64,000 nucleotides of DNA from Paenibacillus xylanexedens (GTDB taxonomy: Bacteria; Bacillota; Bacilli; Paenibacillales; Paenibacillaceae): assembly GCF_007680605.1 (NCBI RefSeq), contig NZ_VEIO01000001.1:1426001-1490000 (forward strand), written 5' to 3'. The notes under the pieces were generated by a model, which did no database searches, had not been told where the DNA came from, and was given only the letters and a program-made list of their open reading frames with translations. Below are positions 25,491 to 35,813 of the stretch, piece by piece. How positions within the stretch are numbered: position 1 is the first letter of the stretch; every line of letters begins with the position of its first letter. Both the position numbers and the translations under genes were made by a program.

Positions 25491-25564
25491 GTTGAATTTA
25501 GATTTTGGATTGCATGAAAATTGCATCTTTGGATATGTGTATTCAGTCCATAGGTTGTTATACT
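25491..25564 (+). promoter_or_regulatory. Promoter region of the PLP operon with MocR-type direct repeat
   Basis: GTTGAATTT is followed by TTTTGGATTGCAT and, after 4 bp, a second TTGCAT (25521-25526). A TATACT -10 lies at 25559-25564 with no good -35. The repeat is centred about 45 bp before that -10, the position expected for an activator. The same GTTGAATTT...TTGGATTGCAT...TTGC arrangement occurs at 30366-30398 next to the MocR gene. Confidence 0.55.
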
Positions 25565-25599
25565 GTCATTCAAATGGGGAGTAGAAAGGGGGATCTTGC

Positions 25600-26343
25600 T
25601 TGAATCATCCGGTTGAAGACAATTTAAAAATGGTTAGAAAACAAATGGCACTGGCTTGCCAGGCTTCTGGACGAAATGTTACCGATGTGCAGCTACTTTT
25701 AGCCACGAAAACGGTACCGCTTGAAAAGTTACAGATCGCCGTGCAGGCAGGTGAACATCTGTTTGGAGAAAACAAGGTGCAGGAACTGCGAGATAAATAT
25801 CCTCTTATGGAGCAGTCCAAAGCGGTGGAATGGCATTTTATCGGACATCTGCAGACGAATAAAGTAAAGCAGGTAGTCAAGTATGTGACAATGATCCATT
25901 CGGTGGATCGTCTGAAGCTTGGGCAGGTCTTGCATGAACAGCTTGTCAAAGAACAGCGGACAATGGACATTTTAGTACAAATCAATACGTCCTATGAAGA
26001 AAGTAAATTCGGCGCTTCTCCAGAGGATGCAGTGGAGCTCGTTGAACAATTGTCTCAATTTGAAACGCTACATGTAAAAGGATTAATGACGATAGGGAAG
26101 CTGCATGCATCAGCTGATGAGACCCGCCAATGTTTTCGCTTGTTGAAACAGCTCAGCACACAGATCAGAGAGAGAAACATCCCACGTGTCGAGATGGAAA
26201 TATTATCGATGGGCATGTCCGGTGATTTCAGTATGGCGATTGAAGAGGGAGCAACCATCGTTCGTGTAGGAACCAATGTATTTGGGCCCCGTTATCTGCC
26301 CGATGAATATTACTGGAACGAACATACAAAGATAGAAGATTAG
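25600..26343 (+). CDS. yggS: YggS/PROSC family PLP homeostasis protein
   Basis: A 247-residue single-domain fold III PLP-binding protein. The PLP lysine is Lys37 in LLLATKTVP; FGENKVQE, WHFIGHLQTNK and MGMSGDFSMAIEEGATIVRVG are canonical YggS blocks. The family has no known enzymatic reaction and buffers free PLP. The start is TTG with AAAGGGGGA 7 nt upstream. It is the first gene of a three-gene unit with a BenE-like permease (20-nt gap) and a glyA homologue (23-nt gap). Because many genomes hold a yggS copy near the division cluster, this may be an additional one tied to the PLP-sensing MocR regulator nearby. Confidence 0.88.
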   Translation: MNHPVEDNLKMVRKQMALACQASGRNVTDVQLLLATKTVPLEKLQIAVQAGEHLFGENKVQELRDKYPLMEQSKAVEWHFIGHLQTNKVKQVVKYVTMIHSVDRLKLGQVLHEQLVKEQRTMDILVQINTSYEESKFGASPEDAVELVEQLSQFETLHVKGLMTIGKLHASADETRQCFRLLKQLSTQIRERNIPRVEMEILSMGMSGDFSMAIEEGATIVRVGTNVFGPRYLPDEYYWNEHTKIED

Positions 26344-26363
26344 TTGAGGGGCAGGGGTTTACA

Positions 26364-27569
26364 TTGAAAACAGCATCTAATAAGATTCGCGGGCGTGATC
26401 TAATATCTCCAGTGACCGCTGCTTTAATTTCTGTAATTGTCAATTACGGAGGGACGTTCATTCTTGTGTTTCAAGCGGCCAAAGCAGCGGGATTGAGCCC
26501 GGAAATGACCGCTTCCTGGATATGGTCCATTTCGATTGGCGTCGGGATCACGGGGATATGGCTTAGTTACCGCTACAAAGAACCTATCATTACAGCGTGG
26601 TCTACTCCAGCTGCAGCCTTTCTTGTCTCCATGCTGGCTGTAACTCCTTATTCAGAAGCCGTAGGTGCTTATATGATATCAGCCGTTGGTTTTGTCATTT
26701 TGGGCATGTCTGGTTTGTTCGAACGGTTCGTCCGATTAATCCCGCCAGGGATCGCTTCCGGTTTACTTGCAGGCATTTTGCTCCAGTTTGGTATCTCCGC
26801 CTTTGAAGGGGCCAAAGTCGAACCCTTACTGGTTATTCTGTTGTTCACTGCCTATATCGTGTTAAAACGGTTTACATCTCGCTATGCAATCGTTGGTATA
26901 TTGATTCTCGGCCTGATCTATTTGGTGATTATGGGAAAAACCGATTTCAGCTCCATTCAGCTGGCGGTGGCTTTACCTGTATTCACAGCTCCCGAATTCT
27001 CCATTCAGGCGCTACTGGGTGTGGCTCTGCCGTTATTTATTATTACACTGACAGGGCAGTACATGCCGGGGATGCTGGTTCTCCGCAATGACGGTTTTCG
27101 AACGAGTGCCAACCCTATATTAACGGTAACCGGTCTGGGCTCACTTATCGCTGCACCATTCGGCTCACATGCATTCAACGTGGCAGCCATTACCGCAGCC
27201 ATATGTACAGGGAAAGATGCGCATGAAGATAAGTCCAAGCGTTATATTGCGGGCATTGCCTGCGGAGTCTTCTACATAACTGTCGGAATTTTTGGCGTGA
27301 CCTTAGCCGCATTATTTTTAATTCTTCCCGCAGCTTTTATCGCCACATTAGCAGGGCTGGCTTTACTTGGAACGATCGGCGGCAGCCTGGCTAACGCGCT
27401 GGCGGACCCGAATGGACGGGAGACGGCATTAATTACATTTTTGGCAACAGCGGCTAATGTAACTTTGTTTGGCATCGGCGGTGCATTTTGGGGACTTGTG
27501 GCTGGAGTCATGGCGCATCTGCTAATTCATTATAAATTTGCCAAAAAAACACTTGGAACAAATGGTTAA
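26364..27569 (+). CDS. BenE family (benzoate/H+ symporter-like) permease
   Basis: A 401-residue membrane protein with about 12 TM helices. Sequence blocks such as [18 protein letters not shown]-like [17 protein letters not shown] and [21 protein letters not shown] are typical of BenE transporters of the nucleobase-ascorbate-like fold. BenE members are annotated as benzoate/proton symporters, but no aromatic-degradation gene is near. Here it lies between yggS and glyA and under a PLP-binding MocR regulator, so a B6 vitamer or related compound is a reasonable alternative substrate (inference). The start is TTG with GGGG-rich ribosome binding site about 7 nt upstream. Confidence 0.8.
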   Translation: MKTASNKIRGRDLISPVTAALISVIVNYGGTFILVFQAAKAAGLSPEMTASWIWSISIGVGITGIWLSYRYKEPIITAWSTPAAAFLVSMLAVTPYSEAVGAYMISAVGFVILGMSGLFERFVRLIPPGIASGLLAGILLQFGISAFEGAKVEPLLVILLFTAYIVLKRFTSRYAIVGILILGLIYLVIMGKTDFSSIQLAVALPVFTAPEFSIQALLGVALPLFIITLTGQYMPGMLVLRNDGFRTSANPILTVTGLGSLIAAPFGSHAFNVAAITAAICTGKDAHEDKSKRYIAGIACGVFYITVGIFGVTLAALFLILPAAFIATLAGLALLGTIGGSLANALADPNGRETALITFLATAANVTLFGIGGAFWGLVAGVMAHLLIHYKFAKKTLGTNG

Positions 27570-27592
27570 GAAACCTGGAAGGGATGATCAGA

Positions 27593-28852
27593 ATGTTAAA
27601 ACATATAGAGAGCCAAGATAAAACTTTGGTAGCAGCAACCCGTCACGAGCTTGCAAGACAACGGGATACGATAGAACTGATTGCTTCAGAAAATTTTGTG
27701 AGCCAAGCCGTAATGGAGGCCACGGCCAGCGTATTAACCAATAAATATGCTGAGGGCTATTCGGGCAGAAGATATTATGGTGGCTGCGAGCATGTTGATA
27801 CGGTGGAGGATATTGCTAATCACCGCCTGAGGCAACTATTTGGTGCTGAACATGCGAATGTGCAGCCGCATTCCGGTTCACAGGCGAATATGGCTGTATA
27901 TTTTGCCTCAGTTCAGATGGGGGATACGATTCTTGGAATGAATCTTGCTCATGGCGGCCATCTGACGCATGGGAATCTTGTTAATTTTTCAGGAAGATTT
28001 TATCACTTTGTTCCCTATGGTGTCGATCCACAAACAGGTCTTATTGACTTTGACGAAGTTCGAAAACTGGCTCACAAACATCGTCCGCGAATGATCGTTG
28101 CAGGCGGAAGTGCATATCCGAGGCGTATTGAATTCGAGCTTTTTGCTCAAATTGCTTCCGAAGTGGGAGCCTTACTGTTTGTAGATATGGCACACATCGC
28201 GGGCATTGTTGCAGCAGGATTACACCCTAACCCCGTACCGCATGCACATATTGTATCAACCACGACACATAAGACGCTGCGAGGTCCGCGTGGAGGTGCT
28301 ATTTTGTGTAAAGAATCCTGGGCACAGGCCATCGATAAAGCTGTATTTCCAGGAACGCAGGGTGGGCCTTTTATGCATATTATTGCGGGAAAAGCGGTCG
28401 CTTTTGGGGAAGCATTGCAATCTGATTTCACTGTTTATATGAGCAACGTTCTGAATAATGCCAAAGTAATGGCGGAAACGCTGATCAATGAAGGGCTTAC
28501 TCTTGTTTCTGGAGGGACGGATAATCATCTCATTCTCGTTGATCTGCGCAGCGTTGGCCTTACGGGTAAAGACGCTCAAATGATGCTGGATGAAGCTGGC
28601 ATCACAGCAAACAAAAATTCGATTCCTTATGATACAGCAAGTCCGTTAGTTACAAGCGGTATTCGGTTTGGAACGCCTGCCATGACAACCAGAGGACTTG
28701 GTGCCGGGGAGATGAAAGAAATTGCCGAACTGATCGCACTTGCTTTTAAAAATCCAGCGAACACCAAAGTAAAGCAGCACATATCAGGTTGTGTGCGCGA
28801 GATCACATCCCGGTTTCCTCTGTACGAAGCAGGAACATCGTTCACCTCATAA
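27593..28852 (+). CDS. glyA: Serine hydroxymethyltransferase
   Basis: A 419-residue fold I PLP enzyme that interconverts serine and glycine with tetrahydrofolate. The PLP lysine is in [14 protein letters not shown] (about residue 227); [23 protein letters not shown] and GTPAMTTRG are canonical. The usual YPGKRYYGG loop reads YSGRRYYGG here. ATG 27593 is preferred, since GGAAGGG lies 9 nt before it and directly abuts the other in-frame ATG at 27584. Genomic context with yggS, a permease and a MocR regulator, rather than with nucleotide or folate genes, suggests a regulated second copy. Confidence 0.9.
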   Translation: MLKHIESQDKTLVAATRHELARQRDTIELIASENFVSQAVMEATASVLTNKYAEGYSGRRYYGGCEHVDTVEDIANHRLRQLFGAEHANVQPHSGSQANMAVYFASVQMGDTILGMNLAHGGHLTHGNLVNFSGRFYHFVPYGVDPQTGLIDFDEVRKLAHKHRPRMIVAGGSAYPRRIEFELFAQIASEVGALLFVDMAHIAGIVAAGLHPNPVPHAHIVSTTTHKTLRGPRGGAILCKESWAQAIDKAVFPGTQGGPFMHIIAGKAVAFGEALQSDFTVYMSNVLNNAKVMAETLINEGLTLVSGGTDNHLILVDLRSVGLTGKDAQMMLDEAGITANKNSIPYDTASPLVTSGIRFGTPAMTTRGLGAGEMKEIAELIALAFKNPANTKVKQHISGCVREITSRFPLYEAGTSFTS

Positions 28853-28860
28853 ATAGATAC

Positions 28861-28905
28861 AGCCCGTCTGCAATCTTCTTATCGATTTTGCAATGCTGAC
28901 GGGCT
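28861..28905. terminator. Hairpin between convergent glyA and MocR genes
   Basis: AGCCCGTC (28861-28868) pairs with GACGGGCT (28898-28905), with an inner TGCAAT/ATTGCA-like extension. T-tracts are weak, so termination efficiency is uncertain. Confidence 0.55.
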
Positions 28906-28916
28906 ATATTTAATTG

Positions 28917-30350
28917 TTATAATACGACGCGGGCAAATCGGGAGATGCCTTCTTCAATTCGTTCCTCATCCACTTTTGCAAAACCTAATACCCATCCCTT
29001 ACGATCACTTTCCAGACAGTATCTACTTAGCGGATAAACACAGACACCCTGCCTGCGGGCGGCAGCGGTTATTGTTGCTTCATCACATGACGCATCTGCT
29101 TCAAGAAGGATATGTAATCCCGTTTCTACTCCGCTTAATCTGAAACGTGAACTAAGACCTGAAGAATGGATCGCTTTGGTCATGACCTCGTGTCTGCGGC
29201 GATAAATGTTACGAACTCTTCTCATGTGGCGCATAAATTGCCCCCGCTCAATAAAATGATTCAGCGTTAACTGCTCCATTATGGGGAGATGGCGATAAGT
29301 CAATTCATGAATCTGGCTAAGCCGCTCAACCGCTGCTTGAGGTCCTATAATTGCGGATAAACGTATACCGGGCGCAATCATTTTGGAGAAACTCATCATA
29401 TAAAGCGTATTCTGCGGCAGTTGGCTGAACAAGGTGGGAATCGGGTCTCCGCGATATCTGAATTCGCTATCGTAATCGTCCTCGATAATCCACATTCCAC
29501 GTTTGCTGGCCGATTGCATGAATTGCTGTCTGCGCGGTTCTGACATGATGATACCGGTGGCGCATTGGTGAGAAGGGGTGACAAATACGAGCCTAGATTC
29601 CGGGTGGATGCGATCTACACATAGTCCTTGCTCATCTACCGGTACGGCATCAATCTGCATACCGCGGTATTTCATGGTGGTCCAGGCAGCAGGAAAACCG
29701 GGGTCCTCCACGGATACTCTGTCTCCTTCAGTCAGAAGCGCCTGTGCAATTAAATCAATGCTGTGCTGTGCACCTGAAGTTAACAAAATCTGATCAACTT
29801 CAATATGAATTCCTCGTTCTAGTGACAGGTAACGCTGGATCTGTTCTCGCAGCGGCAGGAAACCTTTGGCATCGCCATACGACCAGATATCAAGGTTGGG
29901 TTCAGCAGATGCCTGTAAAAATGCTTTTCTCCAGGATTGCGTGAACGTTTCATCGATGTAAGGCTCATGCGGATTAAAATCTATATCCATTTGCGTTGTA
30001 TCTTGATCTCCAAACCAGCCCTGCAGCTTGGCAATGGATTCGTGTACTACGGGCAGTGCGGGCGTTACAGGCCCGGACGGTGGCTCCTCTTCTAAAGAAC
30101 GGAGCACTTGGATCGAGCTACTGACTCTTGTTCCACCGCGACGTGAAGTTACGGTATAACCCCGGCTGAATAATTCTTCGTAAACGATCTGAATGGTAGA
30201 TCGTGAAACACCAATTCGCCCGGCTAACTCACGTGACGGAAGCAACAGTTCACCTGGAGGCCAGTTCCCGGTTGTAATGTTGTGAATAGCCTGGTCAAGC
30301 AGCTGTTGCCAGATGGGACGCTCATCATTTCGGTTCACTTTTAACATCAT
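28917..30350 (-). CDS. MocR-type GntR regulator with PLP-binding aminotransferase-like domain
   Basis: A 477-residue regulator. An N-terminal GntR winged helix (residues about 10-80; LPSRELAGRIGVSRSTIQIVYEEL) is linked to a class I aminotransferase-fold domain. PLP contacts are visible: the Schiff-base lysine in SFSKMIAPGIRL (about Lys323), the aspartate in IIEDDYDSEFRY and the TSGAQH phosphate loop. MocR/PdxR/GabR proteins sense PLP or PLP adducts and bind direct repeats. A repeat shared by its own upstream region and that of yggS-benE-glyA points to control of both. It is convergent with glyA and divergent from an exported serine hydrolase. Confidence 0.88.
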   Translation of the reverse strand: MMLKVNRNDERPIWQQLLDQAIHNITTGNWPPGELLLPSRELAGRIGVSRSTIQIVYEELFSRGYTVTSRRGGTRVSSSIQVLRSLEEEPPSGPVTPALPVVHESIAKLQGWFGDQDTTQMDIDFNPHEPYIDETFTQSWRKAFLQASAEPNLDIWSYGDAKGFLPLREQIQRYLSLERGIHIEVDQILLTSGAQHSIDLIAQALLTEGDRVSVEDPGFPAAWTTMKYRGMQIDAVPVDEQGLCVDRIHPESRLVFVTPSHQCATGIIMSEPRRQQFMQSASKRGMWIIEDDYDSEFRYRGDPIPTLFSQLPQNTLYMMSFSKMIAPGIRLSAIIGPQAAVERLSQIHELTYRHLPIMEQLTLNHFIERGQFMRHMRRVRNIYRRRHEVMTKAIHSSGLSSRFRLSGVETGLHILLEADASCDEATITAAARRQGVCVYPLSRYCLESDRKGWVLGFAKVDEERIEEGISRFARVVL

Positions 30351-30365
30351 AACAACTCCGTTGTT

Positions 30366-30398
30366 GTTGAATTTTTGGATTGCATACTAGTTGCGCAT
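30366..30398. promoter_or_regulatory. Second MocR-type direct repeat, upstream of the MocR gene
   Basis: GTTGAATTT, TTGGATTGCAT and, after 5 bp, TTGCGCAT reproduce the order found at 25491-25526, in the same plus orientation. It lies 16 nt outside the MocR start codon (minus strand), consistent with autoregulation. It could also influence the plus-strand gene at 30600. Confidence 0.5.
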
Positions 30399-30599
30399 AA
30401 TGAAAATTTGGGCATTCCATTTCAGGAAATGTTATCATGACAATGGTTCAACCTGCAATGATGAATCACGATGAATATATTTTTTTTTTGTTCATTTCCA
30501 GTTCATATTCAGGACGCGAGCAGTTCATTTTCTTCGTTTATACTGCGTTAGGTAACAGCTCAAACACGACGACCACAGAGCAGAGCAGAATAGGAGAAG

Positions 30600-32681
30600 A
30601 TGAATTTGACTCGAAAAAAAAGAACGTCCATCGTTGCCATGACCTTGGCATTTGCAATGTTAACTCCCACAGCTGTATATGCAGCTGAGCTTCCAGGTAA
30701 ACTAGACTACGGATTGACTCAAAAAGCAGTCACGGCGCAAACGAAAACACTGACCGAAACCTACGGTGTCACGAGTGTACAGTACGCACTTATCGATGGA
30801 GGAGAGATCGTTCTCTCTGGACAGACAGGAATTAACGACCCGGAGAATCGTGTACCACTCACGTCAGATACCATGTATGGCATAGGATCAGCAAGTAAAA
30901 TGTTTCTCACAACCGCCGTTATGAAGTTGGTTGATGAGGGTAAAGTGAAATTGGACGATCCTGTAGTGGACTATATTCCTGAATTTAAAATGAAGGACAA
31001 GCGTTATGCTCAGATTACAGTACGTATGCTGTTAAATCATTCATCGGGATTGCTTGGCACATCCAGTAACAGCGCGATTCTGTTCGAAGATCCAGATACA
31101 CACGCACATGATACATTATTGGAACAGTTAGCCTCACAACATTTGAAGGCAGATCCTGGAGCTTACTCGGTATATAGTAATGACGGGTTTTCATTAGCCG
31201 AGATTCTGGTAGAACGAGTTAGCGGGTTGAGTTTTACGGAATTCATGCACCGTCATATCACAACACCTCTTGGCATGAATCATACCAAGACGCCACAAGA
31301 TCCGCTCGATTTGAAACACATGGCAACGACGTACTCCGCCAAGAAGGAACGTCAGCCTTTGGAGACAACCAATATGATTGCTTCAGGCGGCATCTATTCC
31401 ACAGCCGAGGATTTGGTGAAGCTGTCACAAGTATTCACGAACGAGACGAATGGTGTTCTTTCCAAAGAATCAGCGAAAGCTACCGGACAGGAAGAGTACA
31501 AGAGGGGAATGTGGCCAGAGGACGGTGATTCATCAATTGCCTATGGACTTGGCTGGGACAGCGTAAACTTATTTCCTTTCAATCAGTATGGGATCAAGGC
31601 ATGGACTAAAGGTGGCAATACAATAGCCTATCACGCCTCTCTGATTGTATTGCCTGAGCATAATATGGCTGCAGCCGTTACATCTTCGGGAGGTTCAAGT
31701 TCAACGAATCAATTGATTGCAACAGAGCTGTTGCTAAGTAACCTGGAAGAAAAGAAGCTGATTCCGGAGCGTAAAGCGGAGAAGTCACATGGAATACCTG
31801 TGAAAGCAGAGATGCCGAAGGAAGAGATGAATCATTCGGGAATCTATGGCGGCGGCGCTAACATGTTGATGAAACTGGATGTGCAGGAGAACGGACAACT
31901 CACCATGTCGATGTTATCGGCTCCAAATAGCCCGAAACAGACATACATCTACATTGCTGACGGTTCTTTTGTGAATGAGGCAGGTACGGAGAAAGTGAAA
32001 TTTGTTAAAGAAGATAACGGAAATACGTATCTTTGGACACGTTCGTATCAATCGGCACCTGGGCTCGGTCAGCTTGCTTCTTCGGAGTATAAGGCTGAGA
32101 AGCTTCAAGCCAATCCATTGCCTTACGAAGCTAAGGCTGCGTGGCAAGCGCGTGTGGGTAAAGCGTATGTACTCGTAAACGAGAAACATACCTCGACTCT
32201 ATATAATACAGCAATGCCGCTGATCCCTATTCAGTTGCTCAGTGAGTTACCAGGCTATATCTATACGAATGCTATTACAGATGGAAATCAGGCTGTGAAT
32301 CAATTGCAGATTCCGGGCGTAGCGGGTCGAGATACGATGGAATTCACTTTTTTCAAGCATGACGGTGTGGAATATGTCTCGCAAGGAGGCAATATATATG
32401 CCAGCCAGGATATCGTGAAACCCATCTATGCAGGTCAGCAATCAAAAACGACGATTCAGTCGAACGGTTACGCCAAATGGTTTTCAATTCCGACTACGGC
32501 TGGAGGCAAAGAAATGAAAGTGGATCTACCCGCCGATGGTTCATTTGTTGTGTATGATGCGTCTGGTGCCAGTCTGAATCATAGCGTAGTCAGTGGTCAA
32601 ACGACAATGGTGTTGCCCGAGAGAGGCTACATTGTCTTTGCTGGTGAAGCAGGATCAGTCTTTGAGATTACGTTAAAATAA
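30600..32681 (+). CDS. Exported serine hydrolase of the beta-lactamase/PBP-like family
   Basis: A 693-residue secreted protein. A signal peptide (residues 1-28, AVYAA cleavage) precedes a class C beta-lactamase-like domain with SASK (SxxK, near residue 98), YSN (near 197) and a KGGNT third box near 338. A roughly 270-residue beta-rich C-terminal extension follows (from about 420), not needed for catalysis, probably substrate or wall binding. Similar proteins act as FmtA-like esterases, D-aminopeptidases or peptidoglycan-related hydrolases; which applies here is not clear. AGGAGA lies 4-8 nt before the ATG. The upstream 250 bp contains one MocR-type repeat. Confidence 0.82.
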   Translation: MNLTRKKRTSIVAMTLAFAMLTPTAVYAAELPGKLDYGLTQKAVTAQTKTLTETYGVTSVQYALIDGGEIVLSGQTGINDPENRVPLTSDTMYGIGSASKMFLTTAVMKLVDEGKVKLDDPVVDYIPEFKMKDKRYAQITVRMLLNHSSGLLGTSSNSAILFEDPDTHAHDTLLEQLASQHLKADPGAYSVYSNDGFSLAEILVERVSGLSFTEFMHRHITTPLGMNHTKTPQDPLDLKHMATTYSAKKERQPLETTNMIASGGIYSTAEDLVKLSQVFTNETNGVLSKESAKATGQEEYKRGMWPEDGDSSIAYGLGWDSVNLFPFNQYGIKAWTKGGNTIAYHASLIVLPEHNMAAAVTSSGGSSSTNQLIATELLLSNLEEKKLIPERKAEKSHGIPVKAEMPKEEMNHSGIYGGGANMLMKLDVQENGQLTMSMLSAPNSPKQTYIYIADGSFVNEAGTEKVKFVKEDNGNTYLWTRSYQSAPGLGQLASSEYKAEKLQANPLPYEAKAAWQARVGKAYVLVNEKHTSTLYNTAMPLIPIQLLSELPGYIYTNAITDGNQAVNQLQIPGVAGRDTMEFTFFKHDGVEYVSQGGNIYASQDIVKPIYAGQQSKTTIQSNGYAKWFSIPTTAGGKEMKVDLPADGSFVVYDASGASLNHSVVSGQTTMVLPERGYIVFAGEAGSVFEITLK

Positions 32682-32793
32682 AGCATGAACCCGCGATATA
32701 AACGAAATAATACGGTTTCTAAAGCATAGCAACTGATCGATCTTAACCATTAAAGTTTATCGATTGAAAATAATGCTTACCCATAAGATAGCT

Positions 32794-32822
32794 AAAAAGT
32801 CGCATTTTGCGGCTTTTTTTGC
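32794..32822 (+). terminator. Terminator after the exported serine hydrolase
   Basis: AAAAAGTCGC pairs with GCGGCTTTTT around an ATTTT loop and is followed by more T residues. Confidence 0.75.
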
Positions 32823-33030
32823 GTTTAATGTTTCAAATTTAAAATTTAGGTTTCGACAACCTGACCTCCAGGGTAAGTATAAGAGGACTTTTACAAGTGA
32901 AATGAAGAAAAGCCATGGAAACAAAAATGAAGGTGGGTAGAAAGAGCATTGATTGGTCAAGAGCTGAGAATAATAACCTTAGCATGATTCGGGACATACG
33001 TATGGCATGACGTCAAGACGAGGAGGACAT
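32823..33030 (+). other. Leader region of the glutamine-type ABC operon
   Basis: About 200 bp with no gene. A short palindrome, CATACGTATG (32995-33004), and a TTGATT/TAATAA pair near 32950-32977 are the only promoter-like or operator-like signals I see, both weak. GAGGAGGA just before 33031 is the ribosome binding site. Confidence 0.3.
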
Positions 33031-34479
33031 ATGAAGAATAACAGGATTACATTACTTATACTTACCATGGTGCTGCTTCTGGTGTCCGGCTTTACAGGTT
33101 GGACGGGAAGTGTGCAGGCTCAGTCGGATCCGGGCAAAACTTATGTTATCGGTACCGACATTACTTTTGCACCGTTTGAATTTCAGGAAATTAACGGCGA
33201 TTTTGTCGGCATCGATATGGATCTCATGGCAGCGATCGCCAAGGATCAGAATTTTAAATACGAGATCAAAGCCTTGGGATTTAATGCTGCCGTTCAGGCA
33301 CTGGAATCGAACCAGGTGGATGGCGTCATTGCAGGTATGAGCATTACGGATGAACGCAAAACCAAATTCGATTTCTCCGATATGTACTTTGAATCAGGCG
33401 TTGTTATGGGCGTTAAAGCGAGCAATGATACGATAAAAAGCTATGAAGATCTCCGTGGTAAAAAGGTAGCTGTAAAAACGGGGACGGAAGGCTATCGTTT
33501 TGCTGAAGCGAACGCATCCAAGTATGGGTTTACCATTGTACCTTTTGATGATTCGGCACAGATGTATGATGATGTGAAAACGGGGAATTCCGCAGCCTGT
33601 TTTGATGATTTCCCTGTGTTGAAATACGGGGAGAATCAGAAAAACGGACTGAAGGTTGTTACAGAACCCGAAAAAGGTGCGCCTTACGGTTTTGCTGTAA
33701 GTAAAGGTAAAAACCAGGAGTTGCTGCAGAAATTCAACGCGGGCCTTGCTAACATCAAGGAAAGCGGTGAATACAAGCGTATTGTAGATAAGTATATAGG
33801 TGACAATGCGGACTCCGTTGCACAATTGGGACGTATGGAACTTATATACAAATCTTTTCCAGCCTTGTTGAAAGGTTTGGGGAATACCCTTTTATACACA
33901 ATCATGTCTCTATTCTTCGCGTTTATTATTGGTTTGATCTTCGCCTTTATGAAAGTAGGGCGTAATAGAGTGTTGCGCGGCATTGCTACCGTTTTCGTTG
34001 ATATTTTCCGCGGTATTCCGTTGCTTGTACTCGCGTTTTTCATTTACTTCGGTATTCCTCAGGCATTTGGCTTTACGATGCCGCTGTTCCTTGCAGCGAT
34101 TCTGACGCTGAGCTTAAATGCGGGAGCTTACGTTACTGAGATTATCCGTGGGGGTATTCAATCGATTGATCGTGGACAGATGGAGGCCGCTCGTTCACTA
34201 GGTCTTCCATATCGCAAAGCGATGATGAAAATTGTCATTCCTCAGGCGGTTCGTGTGATGATTCCTTCGTTTATTAACCAGATGGTCATTACGCTGAAGG
34301 ATACGTCCATCTTGTCCGTTATCGGGCTGGTTGAGCTCACACAGTCGGGTAAAATCATTATTGCCAGAACGTTATCTTCGTTTGACATATGGTTAACGGT
34401 AGCTGTAATGTACTTGATTGTTATCATTGCACTGACTAGACTTGCCGATTATCTGGAGGTGAAGATTCGCCGTGACTAA
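33031..34479 (+). CDS. Polar amino acid ABC transporter, fused substrate-binding protein and permease
   Basis: A 482-residue fusion. A signal peptide (to about residue 32, VQAQS) leads into a type II binding protein ([14 protein letters not shown] to KRIVDKYIG, about 38-260), then a five-TM HisMQ/GlnP-type permease with EAA loop [22 protein letters not shown] (near 395). Such GlnH-GlnP fusions import glutamine, arginine or related polar amino acids with the ligand domain tethered outside the membrane. The ATG at 33031 is chosen over the open frame from 33007 because GAGGAGG precedes it and the signal peptide then starts correctly. It overlaps the ATPase gene by 8 nt. Confidence 0.9.
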   Translation: MKNNRITLLILTMVLLLVSGFTGWTGSVQAQSDPGKTYVIGTDITFAPFEFQEINGDFVGIDMDLMAAIAKDQNFKYEIKALGFNAAVQALESNQVDGVIAGMSITDERKTKFDFSDMYFESGVVMGVKASNDTIKSYEDLRGKKVAVKTGTEGYRFAEANASKYGFTIVPFDDSAQMYDDVKTGNSAACFDDFPVLKYGENQKNGLKVVTEPEKGAPYGFAVSKGKNQELLQKFNAGLANIKESGEYKRIVDKYIGDNADSVAQLGRMELIYKSFPALLKGLGNTLLYTIMSLFFAFIIGLIFAFMKVGRNRVLRGIATVFVDIFRGIPLLVLAFFIYFGIPQAFGFTMPLFLAAILTLSLNAGAYVTEIIRGGIQSIDRGQMEAARSLGLPYRKAMMKIVIPQAVRVMIPSFINQMVITLKDTSILSVIGLVELTQSGKIIIARTLSSFDIWLTVAVMYLIVIIALTRLADYLEVKIRRD

Positions 34480-35200
34480 AATTAAAGTAGAAGGTCTGAA
34501 GAAAAGCTTCGGTTCCAATCAAGTGCTGAAAGGCATCGACATTGCTGTTAATGAAGGCGAGGTTGTATGTGTCATCGGGCCATCCGGTTCGGGAAAAAGT
34601 ACATTTCTTCGTTGCATCAATTGTCTGGAAGACATTACCGCAGGCCATGTGATCGTTGATGATCAGGACTTGAATAGTCGTGACACCGATATTAATAAAG
34701 CTCGTGAGAACATTGGCATGGTATTCCAGCACTTTAATCTGTTTCCGCACTTCAGTGTGCTCAAAAATATTATGTTCGCGCCAATGGAACTTGGCAAATT
34801 AAATCAAGAACAGGCCAGGGAAACCGCGCTTCGCTTGCTTGACCGTGTCGGTCTGGCAGATAAAGCGGAGAGCTTTCCAAGCCAGCTCTCGGGTGGACAG
34901 AAGCAACGCGTAGCTATTGCTCGCGCACTCGCGATGAATCCGGATGTGATGTTGTTCGATGAACCTACATCGGCACTTGACCCGGAGATGGTTGGGGAAG
35001 TACTTGGTGTCATGAAGGATCTCGCGAGCGAGGGCATGACGATGATGATCGTTACCCATGAGATGGGCTTTGCCCGCGAAGTAGCGGATCGGGTTGTTTT
35101 TATGGATGGCGGATATATTGTTGAGGAAGGAAATCCTGAACAGATCTTCGGAAAACCGCAACACGAACGCACAATCAGCTTTTTGGAAAAGGTGCTCTAA
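34472..35200 (+). CDS. glnQ: Polar amino acid ABC transporter ATP-binding protein
   Basis: A 242-residue PAAT-class ATPase: Walker [10 protein letters not shown] (near 36), Q-loop [11 protein letters not shown], signature LSGGQKQR (near 139), Walker [13 protein letters not shown], switch IVTHE. It starts at a GTG inside the end of the permease fusion gene, so the two are coupled. It powers uptake through the fused binding protein/permease. A terminator follows. Confidence 0.93.
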   Translation: MTKIKVEGLKKSFGSNQVLKGIDIAVNEGEVVCVIGPSGSGKSTFLRCINCLEDITAGHVIVDDQDLNSRDTDINKARENIGMVFQHFNLFPHFSVLKNIMFAPMELGKLNQEQARETALRLLDRVGLADKAESFPSQLSGGQKQRVAIARALAMNPDVMLFDEPTSALDPEMVGEVLGVMKDLASEGMTMMIVTHEMGFAREVADRVVFMDGGYIVEEGNPEQIFGKPQHERTISFLEKVL

Positions 35201-35220
35201 TCCCGGTTTTATTATAGTTT

Positions 35221-35251
35221 AACAAAAAGTCGCGACATGCGGCTTTTTTGT
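35221..35251 (+). terminator. Terminator after glnQ
   Basis: AACAAAAAGTCGC pairs with GCGGCTTTTTTGTT across a short loop, with further T residues. Confidence 0.8.
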
Positions 35252-35365
35252 TTTGTACATTGATTCCGTAAGGGAATATAATAGGATTCTTGAAACAGTG
35301 AATATATTGTATCTAACATCTATAATAATACCAGTTAGAAATCCTATGAAAAGGAGTATTTGCCC

Positions 35366-35728
35366 ATGATTGAATCCGTATCCGAGACTGTACAACGGCA
35401 ATCCATTGAGGCCTTTCAGTCAGTGATCCGAAAATCGGAGAACGCTCTGAAGAACATGGTGGGGAAAGAAGCAAATACATCGTTGATAGAGAAGCGACTT
35501 CATGCGCTAAATGTCAGTTTGTATATATTGGAATACACCTGGAATGAGAGAGCTGATCAACATTATAGCAGCCTGGAGATATCCGAGGCACGTCATGTGA
35601 TGAACAATCTCCTTCCTTCTCTTAAACGAATGATGGAGAAGTCGGTAGCTGGAACACCACAGTATACCTTACTAGAGAGAAGAATTCGAGCTTTCCAACT
35701 TGCTGTGCAGGCAATGGAACAGAAATGA
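35366..35728 (+). CDS. Small helical protein of unknown function
   Basis: A 120-residue protein, predicted entirely alpha-helical and amphipathic, without TM segments. Two halves look alike: LIEKRLHALNVSLYILEYTW (about residues 41-60) and LERRIRAFQLAVQAMEQK at the end both follow a short loop ending in a Leu-Ile/Leu-Glu-[KR]-R motif. This suggests an internal duplication of a helical hairpin. AAAGGAG lies 9 nt before ATG 35366; the TTG two codons earlier is too close to it. I do not recognise the family. Confidence 0.6.
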   Translation: MIESVSETVQRQSIEAFQSVIRKSENALKNMVGKEANTSLIEKRLHALNVSLYILEYTWNERADQHYSSLEISEARHVMNNLLPSLKRMMEKSVAGTPQYTLLERRIRAFQLAVQAMEQK

Positions 35729-35738
35729 GTTGAAATAC

Positions 35739-35793
35739 TTGACAAAGAGTGATTCAAAAGGTAACCTTCTTTTATGACAGTGATCACTGACAT
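35739..35793 (+). promoter_or_regulatory. tetR promoter with palindromic operator
   Basis: A consensus -35 TTGACA (35739-35744) is followed at 17 bp by a weak -10 TAACCT. ATGACAGTGATCACTGACAT (35774-35793) is a palindrome with one mismatched pair near the predicted start site. A closely similar sequence lies at 36421-36440, in front of the MFS gene. Confidence 0.6.
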
Positions 35794-35813
35794 TTGAGTA
35801 AAAGGAGAGCTTC

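Noticed and set aside
30475..30500. Regulatory poly-T tract upstream of the exported serine hydrolase
   Set aside because: It is not preceded by a stable stem, so it is not a terminator, and no promoter element could be aligned with confidence.
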